A DNA stretch of 64,000 nucleotides from Bacillus xiapuensis (GTDB taxonomy: Bacteria; Bacillota; Bacilli; Bacillales; Domibacillaceae): assembly GCF_002797355.1 (NCBI RefSeq), contig NZ_KZ454939.1, forward strand, positions 1,893,828 through 1,957,827, written 5' to 3'. The notes beneath the pieces are model-generated. The model saw only the letters and a list, made by a program, of their open reading frames with translations. It searched no databases and was not told the origin of the DNA. Positions 9,890 through 18,368 of this stretch are shown here, one piece after another. A program made the translations under genes and the position numbers. Every line of letters starts with the position of its first letter. Position 1 is the first letter of the stretch.

Positions 9890-9936
9890 TTTACAATTCG
9901 TTAACATTAAGGTAGTAATATTACAAAAACATTACA
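9890..9936 (+). promoter_or_regulatory. Candidate PhoP-binding repeats between the Na/Pi gene and yqgB
   Basis: Plus strand: TTTACA (9890) and TTAACA (9901) are 11 bases apart; ATTACA (9920) and ATTACA (9931) are also 11 apart. The two pairs are out of phase by three bases. The region is shared by divergent promoters of the Na/Pi gene (minus) and yqgB (plus). The repeats read toward yqgB, so which gene they would control is open. Confidence 0.45.
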
Positions 9937-9998
9937 AAAGTCAACCATGGCGTTCTTTCTATGCATTGAATACAATAGAGGTATAAGGAGGATTCCTC

Positions 9999-10787
9999 AT
10001 GACTATTTTGAAACAATTTGCGAAAAGCCTATATTCCCCTAAGACCATCGCTATGTTCCGCTTTCAAGGAATCGGGCGAACAATCGGCTATATCTTTTTC
10101 ATTACACTTGTCGTTTCTTTGCCTTTTATAGTCCGCTTCAGCCTTATGACAACAAGCGGCATGGAGGCTCTTAAGGAATCCGTCGCGGCCGACCTTCCAG
10201 AGTTCGCAATCAAAGACGGTGAGCTGATTTCAGCAGCAAATGAAACAATCGCAGTGCAGGCTAGAGAAACAGCCATTATTTTCGATCCCTCCGGCTCGGT
10301 TCATCCGCAAGATTTGCAAAATGAGAAGCAGGCTTTCGGTTTTCTGAGAAAGGAATTTGCGTTAGCAGTTAATGGACAAGTCCAGACTTTCTCTTACGCA
10401 CTTCTTCATTCCGACTCTCTGACAAAAAAAGAAATAACCGATGCCGCTGACAGCCTTCCATCCTACTTAGTCATTTTCTTACCGGCAGTATGGGCACTTT
10501 ATTATTTATTTATCGCGGCCGTTGAATTTATTAAAGTTTCCATTTTCGCCGGCATTGCCCTTCTGTTTACACAGTTTCTGAAAAGGAGGCTATCCTATCG
10601 GCAAGGTTTTCGTCTGGCAGCCTATGCACTTACACCGTCAGCTGCGCTGCTCGTTCTGCTTAACTTGGCCGGAATTTCTTTTCCGTACAGCTTTTTAGCC
10701 GACTGGCTAATCACATCTGCTGTGCTGCTGGCCGCAGTTCAAGCCATTCCGCCGCCAGCTGCTAAGAGAGCGCCGCTTGCCAAATAG
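9999..10787 (+). CDS. yqgB: DUF1189 family membrane protein, YqgB-like
   Basis: 262 residues: a membrane segment at about residues 31-50, then a long extracytoplasmic loop (residues about 51-155), then three to four C-terminal membrane segments. This fits the DUF1189 family, whose role is unknown. A strong ribosome site (AAGGAGGA) precedes the ATG by eight bases. It lies in the same order as B. subtilis yqgB, ahead of yqfZ and ispG. A hairpin without T-run (10800-10830) follows. Function is not known. Confidence 0.8.
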   Translation: MTILKQFAKSLYSPKTIAMFRFQGIGRTIGYIFFITLVVSLPFIVRFSLMTTSGMEALKESVAADLPEFAIKDGELISAANETIAVQARETAIIFDPSGSVHPQDLQNEKQAFGFLRKEFALAVNGQVQTFSYALLHSDSLTKKEITDAADSLPSYLVIFLPAVWALYYLFIAAVEFIKVSIFAGIALLFTQFLKRRLSYRQGFRLAAYALTPSAALLVLLNLAGISFPYSFLADWLITSAVLLAAVQAIPPPAAKRAPLAK

Positions 10788-10799
10788 CGCGAACCCTCA

Positions 10800-10830
10800 A
10801 ACAGCGGGGAGTTTTCCATCCCCCGCTGTT
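10800..10830 (+). terminator. GC-rich hairpin after yqgB
   Basis: AACAGCGGGG pairs perfectly with CCCCGCTGTT over an 11-base loop, 13 bases after the yqgB stop. No T-run follows on either strand, so termination is less certain. The remaining 10831-11060 shows no supported gene. Confidence 0.55.
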
Positions 10831-11068
10831 GAAAAGGAGAACAAAGGCTAACGCCACATCGTGGAAGCCCGATCAAATCGCCCTTTTAGGTGCCGCGGTC
10901 TCCAAGTTAGACATTCCGTTCCCCATCTTACTTTTGAAGGGGAAGTCTTACGGCATCTTACAGGCGGGATGAGGCTATGTAGATCATCATTTTTCTCATC
11001 TTTCCACATAAGGATCCCGTCATATTTTTATTGGACAGGCATATATTGATAGAAAAAAGGGGAAGAAC

Positions 11069-11395
11069 ATGAAAAACTTTCTTTTCTTTCTGCTCGTGAT
11101 TGTCATAGCAGCCGGCATTTGGAACGATTTAACGAAAGGGTCTCTCCCGCATAAAGAAACCCTTGCTCAGCGGCCCGAACAAGCAAACAGCACGCCTGAC
11201 CGCGCATTCGCTCAGCCGTATGAAACGCTTCAGATGAAAAGAGGCGACACCGTTTTGTCCATTTTAGAAGAATTGCACACTCAAGGATTGCCCGTTACTA
11301 TTCAGCGAGCAGTCAAGGACTTTCAGCAATTAAATGGAGGGGTGGCTCCTGAAGACGTGCAGCCTGGCCAGACTTATAAGTTCCCTGTCTATTAG
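11069..11395 (+). CDS. yqfZ: Small membrane-anchored LysM-like protein, YqfZ-like
   Basis: 108 residues. An N-terminal hydrophobic helix (about residues 4-19) is followed by a polar linker and a LysM-like C-terminal half (MKRGDTVLSILEELH ... LNGGVAPEDVQPGQTYKFP). LysM domains bind peptidoglycan, so the protein is probably tethered at the outer membrane face. The same order (yqgB ... yqfZ, ispG) exists in B. subtilis. A GAAAAAAGGGGAAGA ribosome site precedes the ATG. The domain match is by eye and is weaker in its N-terminal part. Confidence 0.7.
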   Translation: MKNFLFFLLVIVIAAGIWNDLTKGSLPHKETLAQRPEQANSTPDRAFAQPYETLQMKRGDTVLSILEELHTQGLPVTIQRAVKDFQQLNGGVAPEDVQPGQTYKFPVY

Positions 11396-11417
11396 CACAG
11401 ACAAGCCGTTCCTTTCC

Positions 11418-11447
11418 TTGTCATTTTTGCTCAATAACTGATACAAT
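11418..11447 (+). promoter_or_regulatory. Probable sigma-A promoter of ispG
   Basis: TTGTCA, 18-base spacer, TACAAT; about 50 bases upstream of the ispG TTG start. Confidence 0.6.
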
Positions 11448-11497
11448 AATTCATTGAAGAAGCTTTTTATTAGATCTTATAAAGGAGCGAACCACCC

Positions 11498-12589
11498 TTG
11501 AGTGAAATTACCCATCGTTCAAAAACACGCCCGGTGAAGGTTGGAAACTTAACCATAGGCGGCAGCAACGAATTGTTTATACAAAGTATGACTACAACGA
11601 AAACACATGATGTGGAAGCTACAGTTGCAGAAATTCATCGCCTGGAAGAAGCGGGATGTCAAATCGTTCGCGTCGCTTGTCCTGATGAACGGGCAGCCAA
11701 TGCCATTGCTGATATCAAGAGACAAATTCATATCCCGCTGGTCGTTGATATCCATTTTGACTATAAATTGGCCTTAAAAGCGATTGAAGGCGGCGCTGAT
11801 AAAATCCGCATCAATCCAGGCAATATCGGACGCCGCGAAAAAGTGGAAGCGGTCGTCAACGCGGCTAAAGCCAAAGGCATCCCTATTCGCATCGGAGTTA
11901 ATGCCGGAAGTCTTGAACGCCGCATTTTAGAAAAGTACGGCTACCCAACAGCCGATGGCATGGTGGAAAGTGCGCTCCATCATATTAAGATTCTTGAAGA
12001 TTTGGACTTTCATGACATCATCGTGTCCTTGAAAGCATCGGATGTAAATTTAGCCATTGAAGCATACGAAAAAGCAGCCAGAGCTTTTGATTATCCGCTG
12101 CATCTCGGCATTACCGAATCAGGCACTTTATTTGCCGGCACTGTAAAAAGCGCAGCAGGCCTTGGAGCCATTCTAAGCAAAGGAATCGGCAATACTTTGC
12201 GTGTTTCTTTAAGCGCTGATCCAGTGGAAGAGATCAAAGTGGCCAGAGAGCTCTTAAAATCTTTTGGATTATCTTCCAATGCCGCCACACTCATTTCCTG
12301 TCCGACTTGCGGGCGTATTGAAATCGATTTAATTAGCATCGCCAATGAAGTAGAGGAGTATATCCAAAAAATTAAAGCGCCGATCAAAGTGGCCGTCCTT
12401 GGCTGCGCCGTTAACGGACCAGGAGAAGCCCGCGAAGCGGATATTGGCATCGCCGGCGCCCGCGGAGAAGGCCTGCTGTTCCGAAAAGGAAAAACCGTTC
12501 GGAAAGTTCCCGAAGAGACCATGGTCGAAGAATTGAAGAAAGAAATTGATAAGATTGCCGAAGAATATTATCGGAAGCAAGAAGCATAA
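11498..12589 (+). CDS. ispG: 4-hydroxy-3-methylbut-2-enyl diphosphate synthase IspG
   Basis: Iron-sulfur enzyme of the MEP isoprenoid pathway that makes HMBPP from methylerythritol cyclodiphosphate. 363 residues, the usual length. The TIM-barrel part has [13 protein letters not shown] and [10 protein letters not shown]. The C-terminal cluster domain has the cysteine pairs SCPTCGR and [11 protein letters not shown]. Translation starts at TTG after AAAGGAGCGAACCACCC. The next enzyme, IspH, is encoded 8 kb away in this window. A bidirectional terminator follows directly. Confidence 0.97.
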   Translation: MSEITHRSKTRPVKVGNLTIGGSNELFIQSMTTTKTHDVEATVAEIHRLEEAGCQIVRVACPDERAANAIADIKRQIHIPLVVDIHFDYKLALKAIEGGADKIRINPGNIGRREKVEAVVNAAKAKGIPIRIGVNAGSLERRILEKYGYPTADGMVESALHHIKILEDLDFHDIIVSLKASDVNLAIEAYEKAARAFDYPLHLGITESGTLFAGTVKSAAGLGAILSKGIGNTLRVSLSADPVEEIKVARELLKSFGLSSNAATLISCPTCGRIEIDLISIANEVEEYIQKIKAPIKVAVLGCAVNGPGEAREADIGIAGARGEGLLFRKGKTVRKVPEETMVEELKKEIDKIAEEYYRKQEA

Positions 12590-12615
12590 AAAGCCTGGCG
12601 ATTGCCAGGCTTTTT
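12588..12615 (+). terminator. Bidirectional terminator between ispG and yqfX
   Basis: AAAAAGCCTGGC / GCCAGGCTTTTT with a four-base loop; A-run and T-run on both sides serve ispG (plus) and the convergent yqfX-like gene (minus). Confidence 0.95.
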
Positions 12616-12622
12616 GAACCGT

Positions 12623-12991
12623 TTAAAAGAATGGACGGATGAATAAGCCAAAGACAATAGCGGCTGCCCCAATGCCGATCGCCCAGCCCCCTACTCCTGC
12701 AGCTCCTCTTCTTCTCGCCATAAACCCTAATATTATGCCTGCCGCACCGAATAGTACTGGCATGACAAATAAAGCGATGATTGAAGCGATTAATCCAGCA
12801 TAGCCAAACCCTTGGCCTCCTTCATCGCGCACATCCTCTTCCTTCACGTCTGTACGGCGGATGTCATCTTCCTGACGATCTCTGCGGAAAGGAATAGGCT
12901 CCGCGATCTCAGCCGCTGTCTCTTCCCTATAGGGCCTTCTGTCTTTATCATTCACTAAAGATTGATCGTTATTTTCTTTACTCAATGACAA
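12623..12991 (-). CDS. yqfX: YqfX-like small membrane protein
   Basis: 122 residues. The first 70 are charged and probably disordered (Asp/Glu/Arg rich); two hydrophobic segments at the C-terminus are separated by a short basic turn (MARRRGAAG) and are rich in Gly and Ala. This resembles the YqfX/DUF4190-like proteins of Bacillus. The location between ispG and yqfW is conserved. Function is unknown. Start: ATG; the AGCGAGGGATTGTC upstream gives a moderate ribosome site. Confidence 0.72.
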   Translation of the reverse strand: MSLSKENNDQSLVNDKDRRPYREETAAEIAEPIPFRRDRQEDDIRRTDVKEEDVRDEGGQGFGYAGLIASIIALFVMPVLFGAAGIILGFMARRRGAAGVGGWAIGIGAAAIVFGLFIRPFF

Positions 12992-13134
12992 TCCCTCGCT
13001 TTCAAAATTTGAGGAGCATTGTTATTGTTTACAGCCGAAAAGAAATTATTCAAAGCACTTCTTTCTCTCATAACAAAGCGCGGCAAAATATGTTACACTT
13101 TGAAAAGGATTCAACATAGTAAGGAGCCAACGAG

Positions 13135-13716
13135 ATGAAAGATAAACGTTTTGGAATAGATATTGACGGAACGGTGACTTGTCCAACAAGTCTTATCCCT
13201 TTTATCAATGAAGATTTTTCATTGGACATCACACTTGATGATATTAAACAATATGACCTGGCAGAATCCTTAAATATTCCTGCCGATCGATTTCGGGATT
13301 GGTTTGACAAACGCGAGCCTGTCATTTATGCCCATTCTCCCCTCGCTAAAGGAGCGAAGGAAGTGCTAAAAAGCTGGCAAGAACAATTTCACTTGTTTTT
13401 TATCAGCGCTCGGAGAAACCACTTGCTAAGCGTCACTGAACAATGGTTCAGTGATCAGGATATTCAGTATGACCGAATTGAATTAATCGGTTCACATAAT
13501 AAAGTGGAAGCAGCCAAAGCATTAAATGTCGATTTATTTCTTGAAGACAAGCATGATAATGCTGTGAGTATTCATGAGGAGCTGCACATACCCGTTCTGC
13601 TGTTTAACACACCGTATAATCAGGACCCCGTCCCAGATGGCGTGATTCGGGTCAACAATTGGGCACAGGCGGAAAAGTGGGTCCGTCATTGGAGTCCATC
13701 TGCGCTGAACAAATAA
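13135..13716 (+). CDS. yqfW: HAD-superfamily nucleotidase, YqfW-like
   Basis: 193-residue putative 5'(3')-deoxyribonucleotidase-type phosphatase. HAD motif I is GIDIDGTVT near the N-terminus, motif II is FFISAR, and the motif IV acids appear as DLFLEDKHDNA. The length fits stand-alone NT5C-like HAD proteins of Bacilli. A ribosome site AAGGAG stands nine bases before the ATG. It is monocistronic with a terminator at 13766-13797. The substrate is not evident from sequence. Confidence 0.85.
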   Translation: MKDKRFGIDIDGTVTCPTSLIPFINEDFSLDITLDDIKQYDLAESLNIPADRFRDWFDKREPVIYAHSPLAKGAKEVLKSWQEQFHLFFISARRNHLLSVTEQWFSDQDIQYDRIELIGSHNKVEAAKALNVDLFLEDKHDNAVSIHEELHIPVLLFNTPYNQDPVPDGVIRVNNWAQAEKWVRHWSPSALNK

Positions 13717-13765
13717 CTCGGCAGATCTCTATATTTTCAATTCTTCAGCACTCAATAGCAAACAA

Positions 13766-13797
13766 AACCAACGGCAGCTCATCCGCCGTTGGTTTTT
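13766..13797 (+). terminator. Rho-independent terminator after yqfW
   Basis: AACCAACGGC / GCCGTTGGTT with a nine-base loop followed by TTTTT on the plus strand. Confidence 0.92.
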
Positions 13798-13911
13798 GCA
13801 TCCATTCCCTTGCCAACATATCCAAGCGCACATCAGCAAAAGGACCTGATAACCCTATTAGCATTGAACAAAATAAACCAAGTTTCTTCCTTATTATTGA
13901 AGAAGCATCCG

Positions 13912-14355
13912 CTATTTGGGATTGCGGCGTTTCACCTGCACCGGTTCCTCCTGACACTCGGGGCATTTTCCGTAAATTTCAAACTTATGGCCGGATACTT
14001 CACAGCCGGAAAGCTCTTCTATATGATCCATCGGGCACAGATGAATTTCCTTTGTTTTTCCGCAAGCCAGACAAATAAAGTGATGATGGTGCTCATCATG
14101 TGAGCAAGTAAAACGAAAACGGCGCTCCCCGGACAACTCGGTTTCTTCCAGTACGCCCATGTCTACAAACAGAGCCAGATTGCGGTAAATGGTATCGAAG
14201 CTGAGTCCAGGGTAATCAGCTTTCATCGCTTCTAAGACATCTTTAGCCGTTAAATACTTATCATGTTCAGCAAATAAAGCAAGAATGTCTTCCCGCTTGC
14301 CTGTCTGTTTATAGCCCTTTGCTTTTAAAAGCTCCATCGCTTGGCTTAAATTCAT
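13912..14355 (-). CDS. zur: Zinc uptake regulator Zur (Fur family)
   Basis: Zinc-sensing repressor of zinc uptake genes. 147 residues: an N-terminal winged helix ([19 protein letters not shown]), then the dimerisation domain. The histidine cluster [15 protein letters not shown] and the second pair CPECQ supply the structural CxxC zinc site. Zur rather than Fur or PerR is inferred from the neighbours znuB and znuC and from the Zur box upstream of the operon. It is third in the operon, 14 bases after znuB, so it is probably autoregulated together with the transporter. Confidence 0.92.
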   Translation of the reverse strand: MNLSQAMELLKAKGYKQTGKREDILALFAEHDKYLTAKDVLEAMKADYPGLSFDTIYRNLALFVDMGVLEETELSGERRFRFTCSHDEHHHHFICLACGKTKEIHLCPMDHIEELSGCEVSGHKFEIYGKCPECQEEPVQVKRRNPK

Positions 14356-14369
14356 GGTTCCACCCCATT

Positions 14370-15206
14370 TTAAAATGGTTTGCTCAACTTTTTAAATGAA
14401 ATGACAATTAATAAAATCATGATAGAAGAAACAACGATCGTGCCGCCCGGGGCTAAATCTAAATAAAAGGCGCTGACTAAGCCAATTATAACAGCTATTT
14501 CTCCAAACAGAACTGAATAGGCGATCGTTTGCTTAAAGCCCCTTGCAATCCGGATACTTGCGGCAACCGGCAATGTCATGAGAGCCGACACTAGCAGCAC
14601 ACCGACAATACGCATAGAAGCGGCTATCACAAGGGCTACAAGCAGCATAAATACAAAGTGAATCGTTCTGACCGGTATACCGGAAGCTTTGGCATGCTCT
14701 TCATCAAAGGAGAGTAAGAATAATTCCTTGTATAATAAAAAGACAGAAGCCATCACCAGCACAGCAATCACGATAATAACGAATAAATCATTGCGGCTAA
14801 CCGCACTTACGCTCCCAAATAAATAGCTGAATAAATCCGTATTAAACCCGTCGGCCAGCGAAATAAAGATCACCCCGACCCCCACGCCGCCGGACAATAT
14901 AATGGGGATCGCCAATTCTTGATAATGGCGATATACATTTCGCAGTCTTTCAATAAAGATAGAACCCAGCAAGGAAAACGCCATCCCTACATACAGCGGG
15001 TTCAGCCACGCCAGCGAGACAAATGTTTGAGCGGCATATAAACCCGCCGCCACGCCAGCAAGCGTCACGTGACTCAGAGCGTCTGCAATTAAAGATAGCC
15101 TTCTGACCACGATAAATGCTCCGAGCAGCGGGGCGATCACGCCAATAATAAGCCCCGTTATCATGGCGTTTTGCAAGAATTCATACCGTAAGATGGCTTC
15201 AATCAT
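14370..15206 (-). CDS. znuB: Zinc ABC transporter permease
   Basis: 278-residue ABC-3 family permease with about eight membrane segments. It begins [18 protein letters not shown] and contains the conserved [17 protein letters not shown] stretch of metal-type ABC permeases. The ATG overlaps the znuC stop by four bases (ATGA), implying translational coupling. The metal is assigned from Zur linkage. The solute-binding partner (ZnuA/AdcA) is not in the window. Confidence 0.92.
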   Translation of the reverse strand: MIEAILRYEFLQNAMITGLIIGVIAPLLGAFIVVRRLSLIADALSHVTLAGVAAGLYAAQTFVSLAWLNPLYVGMAFSLLGSIFIERLRNVYRHYQELAIPIILSGGVGVGVIFISLADGFNTDLFSYLFGSVSAVSRNDLFVIIVIAVLVMASVFLLYKELFLLSFDEEHAKASGIPVRTIHFVFMLLVALVIAASMRIVGVLLVSALMTLPVAASIRIARGFKQTIAYSVLFGEIAVIIGLVSAFYLDLAPGGTIVVSSIMILLIVISFKKLSKPF

Positions 15207-15991
15207 AAGCGGCCCTCCTTCGAATGGTCATGTTCATGTTGATGATCTAGAAGGTGAATGCCATGCCCATATAACTCGGACAGATCCGATTCATCAAGGT
15301 GCTCAAACTGCGACATGCTGCCGTGAAAATAAAGATATTTATTTAAACAGGCTACATGGGTGACTTTATCGCTGACCATTCCGATATCATGAGTCACGAG
15401 CAGCAGCGTCATCCCCATCTGTTTGTTTAAGCGCGATAGCATATCATAGAAAGATTGCACATTTTGGCTATCCACGCCGACGGTCGGTTCATCAAGAATC
15501 AAAACTTCCGGCTTGGACACAATCGCCCGCGCAATAAATACCCGCTGCTGCTGGCCTCCTGAAAGTTCCCCGATATTGCGATGGAGATAAGCCTCCATTT
15601 CCACCGCCTTAGCAGCCGCGGCAATCTCCTTCTGCTCTTTCTTGCCCAGCCGGCGAAATAATCCGAGACGTTTCGTTAAGCCGCTCGCGATCACCTCAAA
15701 GACAGTGGCAGGAAACCCAGTGTTAAAAGAGTTGGCTTTTTGTGAAACGAAGCCAATTTTGTCCCATTCTTTAAAAGCAGGCTGCGGTACTCCGAATAGA
15801 AGGATATCCCCCTTTTGCACCTTTAACAATCCTAAAATTAATTTGAGTAACGTAGATTTTCCCGAGCCGTTAGGCCCGACTATGCCTAAAAAAGCGCCCT
15901 TAGGGACCGCTAATTGTATATCTTCCAGCACATGTTCACGATCATAGCGGTAAGATAGGTTTTTAATTTCAATGATAGATGTTGGATTCAT
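15203..15991 (-). CDS. znuC: Zinc ABC transporter ATP-binding protein
   Basis: 262-residue ATPase of the zinc importer. Walker A is GPNGSGKST (about residues 38-46), the signature is LSGGQQQR and Walker B is VLILDEPTVGVD. The C-terminus is rich in histidine (HGIHLLDHQHEHDHS), typical of zinc-handling ATPases. It is first in znuC-znuB-zur. AAAAAGGAG stands ten bases before the ATG and abuts the Zur operator. Confidence 0.94.
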   Translation of the reverse strand: MNPTSIIEIKNLSYRYDREHVLEDIQLAVPKGAFLGIVGPNGSGKSTLLKLILGLLKVQKGDILLFGVPQPAFKEWDKIGFVSQKANSFNTGFPATVFEVIASGLTKRLGLFRRLGKKEQKEIAAAAKAVEMEAYLHRNIGELSGGQQQRVFIARAIVSKPEVLILDEPTVGVDSQNVQSFYDMLSRLNKQMGMTLLLVTHDIGMVSDKVTHVACLNKYLYFHGSMSQFEHLDESDLSELYGHGIHLLDHQHEHDHSKEGRL

Positions 15992-16004
15992 TGAAATGGC
16001 TCCT

Positions 16005-16025
16005 TTTTCAGAATGATTACGATTT
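16005..16025 (-). promoter_or_regulatory. Zur box ahead of znuC
   Basis: Minus strand AAATCGTAAT-C-ATTCTGAAAA: one half is the perfect Bacillus Zur half-site, the other differs at two positions from the consensus TCGTAAT-N-ATTACGA. It lies between the predicted start of transcription and the znuC ribosome site. Confidence 0.85.
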
Positions 16026-16039
16026 AAAAAACAAAATGT

Positions 16040-16068
16040 AGTATACAGGAAATAATTAAAAAAGTAAA
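16040..16068 (-). promoter_or_regulatory. Sigma-A promoter of znuC-znuB-zur
   Basis: Minus strand TTTACT, exactly 17 bases, TATACT. Transcription should start near 16033, upstream of the Zur box. The -35 overlaps the tail of the yitT terminator. Confidence 0.8.
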
Positions 16069-16095
16069 CCGGAACCCCTTTGAAAAGGTTCCGGT
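16067..16095 (-). terminator. Terminator of the YitT-family gene
   Basis: ACCGGAACC / GGTTCCGGT stem, then TTACTTTTTT on the minus strand. The tail also forms the -35 of the znuC promoter. Confidence 0.85.
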
Positions 16096-16102
16096 ATGTT
16101 GA

Positions 16103-16975
16103 TTAATGGATCGCCGACTTAAATCGGGCCCCCTTCGTTTCCTGGGTATTCATAATGGTTAAAAAGGCGTTGGGGTCAATCTCACCGACAATCCCTTTCA
16201 GCTTCATGACTTCAAGCCTTGTGACCACCACATAAATGACATCTTTCTCCGCATCCGTGTAACCGCCTTTTCCTTGCAGCTTCGTCGTACCGCGTCCTAA
16301 ACGGTGCAGGATCGCATCGGATACTTCATCATAATGATCCGATACAATAATGCAAGCCTTCGTTTCTTCAAGTCCCTGCAGTACAGTATCAATCGCTTTG
16401 AAGGCAATATAGTAAGCCATGACCGAATACATCGCTTTTTCAGGGCCAAATACAAAGGCTGCCCACCCAAAGACAAAAATATTAATAAACATCACAAATT
16501 CTCCAACAGAGAAAGGCAGCTTTTTCGTCATTAAAATGCCCAGAATTTCAGTGCCGTCCAAAGTCCCTCCATGACGAATCACCAGCCCGACGCCAACGCC
16601 GAGGATCAGTCCGCCAAATACAGTAGCCAGGATGGGCTCATTTGTAAAGGCTTCGATGCGATGAAGCTGGCTTTGCACAGCAGCCAGGCAAATGACACCA
16701 AACAGAGAGGAGAACATAAACGTTTTTCCAATTTGTTTATAGCCAAAATACAGAAAAGGAATATTAAGCACTACAACAAAGGTTGCGAAGTTCAGCAGCG
16801 GGTTCTCAAATAGATAGCTGAGAATCAGGGATACCCCAATGACCCCGCCGTCGATAATATTATTAGGCACTAAGAACAGTTCAATAGCTAACGCGGCCAG
16901 CGTTGCTCCCAGCAAGATCATCAACAGCCTGTAAATCGTGCGGGTTAAGCCTTCTTTTTTATGTTGTTTTGGCAT
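16103..16975 (-). CDS. YitT family membrane protein (DUF2179 C-terminus)
   Basis: 290 residues: five to six membrane segments in the first 190 residues (with [11 protein letters not shown] in a loop), then a soluble domain ([15 protein letters not shown] ... [15 protein letters not shown]) characteristic of DUF2179. The family occurs in several copies in Bacilli; no transport substrate is established. It occupies the position of B. subtilis yqfU. It starts at ATG with AAAAGGAATG upstream and appears monocistronic. Confidence 0.85.
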   Translation of the reverse strand: MPKQHKKEGLTRTIYRLLMILLGATLAALAIELFLVPNNIIDGGVIGVSLILSYLFENPLLNFATFVVVLNIPFLYFGYKQIGKTFMFSSLFGVICLAAVQSQLHRIEAFTNEPILATVFGGLILGVGVGLVIRHGGTLDGTEILGILMTKKLPFSVGEFVMFINIFVFGWAAFVFGPEKAMYSVMAYYIAFKAIDTVLQGLEETKACIIVSDHYDEVSDAILHRLGRGTTKLQGKGGYTDAEKDVIYVVVTRLEVMKLKGIVGEIDPNAFLTIMNTQETKGARFKSAIH

Positions 16976-17071
16976 ATCATCATTCCTTTTTATGATTTAT
17001 TCTTACTTTTGATTCACCCTTCTCACTTTGTTCTCATAGATTTAAATAGAGAAGAAAAGGAGTGACGACGA

Positions 17072-17326
17072 GTGAAATTTGTTCAGCATTTGATCAACCA
17101 AAGAGCGCAATTTATTACAGCGGATGAGCTCTTAAAGTATGCCAAAGGCTTGAGCATTCCATTAAGAAGAGAAGAAGCGGAAAAAATTGCGAGCCGCCTG
17201 CGCAGCAAAAAAATTGATTTATTCAATGATGATGAAAGAGCGAAACTATTAAGAGAGATAGCGGACATTACGAATGATCAGACCGCCAAAAAGCTCAATC
17301 AGCTGTTTGCGATGTTCCATTCATGA
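17072..17326 (+). CDS. yqfT: DUF2624 protein, YqfT-like
   Basis: 84-residue soluble, charged helical protein (MKFVQHLINQRAQFITADEL). It fits DUF2624, represented by B. subtilis YqfT next to nfo; function is unknown. The start is GTG with AAAGGAGTGACGACGA upstream, so the ribosome site is strong. It is transcribed away from the YitT gene and converges on nfo across a shared hairpin (17334-17366). Confidence 0.8.
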   Translation: MKFVQHLINQRAQFITADELLKYAKGLSIPLRREEAEKIASRLRSKKIDLFNDDERAKLLREIADITNDQTAKKLNQLFAMFHS

Positions 17327-17333
17327 AGAAACA

Positions 17334-17366
17334 GCCCCGCAGAACTGCAGTTTTGACTGGCGGGGC
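17334..17366. terminator. Hairpin between convergent yqfT and nfo
   Basis: GCCCCGC / GCGGGGC seven-base stem over a 19-base loop. A modest T-rich tail on the minus strand favours a role for nfo. Confidence 0.6.
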
Positions 17367-17376
17367 GTCTTCATGG

Positions 17377-18273
17377 CTATAATGGCGAAACCACTTTATG
17401 AAGCAAATCGGGATCGAATGTTCTGGATCGAAGCATCTCGATTTCCAATCGATACGGTGGTTTGCGCGTCGTTTTATCTTCTCCTACATAAGGCGTTTCT
17501 AAAATTTTGGGAAGATCCTCGAGCTGAGGATGGTGGACAATATAGTTGAGGGCGTCAAAACCGATATAGCCAAATCCAATATTTTCATGGCGGTCTTTTC
17601 GGGCTCCCCGTTCATTCTTGCTGTCATTAATGTGAAGAACCTTTATTCGGTCCAGCCCGATAATCCGATCGAAATGATCAAGCACTCCATCAAAATCCTC
17701 TATGATATTGTAGCCGGCATCATGCGTATGACACGTATCAAAGCAGACAGACAGCTTATCATTCAGATGGACACCATCTAGGATCATTGCCAGTTCTTCA
17801 AAAGAGGAACCGCATTCTGATCCTTTTCCTGCCATCGTTTCTAAAGCGATCTGCACACCGAGATCTTTGGTCAGCACTTCGTTTAAGCCTTCAATAATTT
17901 TCTGAATCCCCGCTTCTGTTCCCGCGCCGACATGAGCGCCGGGATGAAGAACGATCTGCTTAGCGCCCAGAGCTTCTGTCCGCTCGATTTCCGAACGAAG
18001 AAAGGAGACCCCTAATTCAAATGTGGCAGGATTTTTAGTGTTGGCAATATTAATAATATAAGGAGCATGCACGATGATATCCGACATCCCATGTTCCTCC
18101 ATATGGCGCTGACCTAGTTCAATATTCAGGTCTTCAATCTTCTTTCTCCGGGTATTCTGGGGAGCACCGGTATAGATCATAAACGTGTTAGCTCCATAAG
18201 ATGCCGCTTCTTCACTGGCGCCCAGAAGCATTTTTTTTCCGCTCATTGACACATGTGAGCCTATTTTCAACAT
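17377..18273 (-). CDS. nfo: Endonuclease IV
   Basis: Cuts DNA at abasic sites during base excision repair; in Bacillus it also protects spore DNA. 298 residues with the metal-binding motifs of the AP endonuclease 2 family: [19 protein letters not shown], and [20 protein letters not shown]. Zinc ligands are among these His/Asp/Glu residues. The ATG is preceded by AAAGGAGAGGTAC. It lies between yqfT and cshB as in B. subtilis. Confidence 0.96.
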   Translation of the reverse strand: MLKIGSHVSMSGKKMLLGASEEAASYGANTFMIYTGAPQNTRRKKIEDLNIELGQRHMEEHGMSDIIVHAPYIINIANTKNPATFELGVSFLRSEIERTEALGAKQIVLHPGAHVGAGTEAGIQKIIEGLNEVLTKDLGVQIALETMAGKGSECGSSFEELAMILDGVHLNDKLSVCFDTCHTHDAGYNIIEDFDGVLDHFDRIIGLDRIKVLHINDSKNERGARKDRHENIGFGYIGFDALNYIVHHPQLEDLPKILETPYVGEDKTTRKPPYRLEIEMLRSRTFDPDLLHKVVSPL

Positions 18274-18335
18274 ATGTACCTCTCCTTTACCTCTTTCACT
18301 ATTTTACTAAATTTCTTATGATTTATCCAGCAAAG

Positions 18336-18357
18336 AAGGCCCGCGACGGCAGGCCTT
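18336..18357 (-). terminator. Hairpin after cshB
   Basis: AAGGCCTGC / GCGGGCCTT with one G-U pair and a four-base loop, 12 bases after the cshB stop; the tail is only partly T-rich. Confidence 0.6.
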
Positions 18358-18368
18358 GCTTTCTGGAC

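Noticed and set aside
10861-11049. 62-codon plus-strand frame between yqgB and yqfZ
   Set aside because: No ribosome site, odd residue composition and no family resemblance; likely chance.
13659-14103. Long plus-strand frames opposite zur
   Set aside because: Antisense of the well-supported zur gene; no ribosome site or family.
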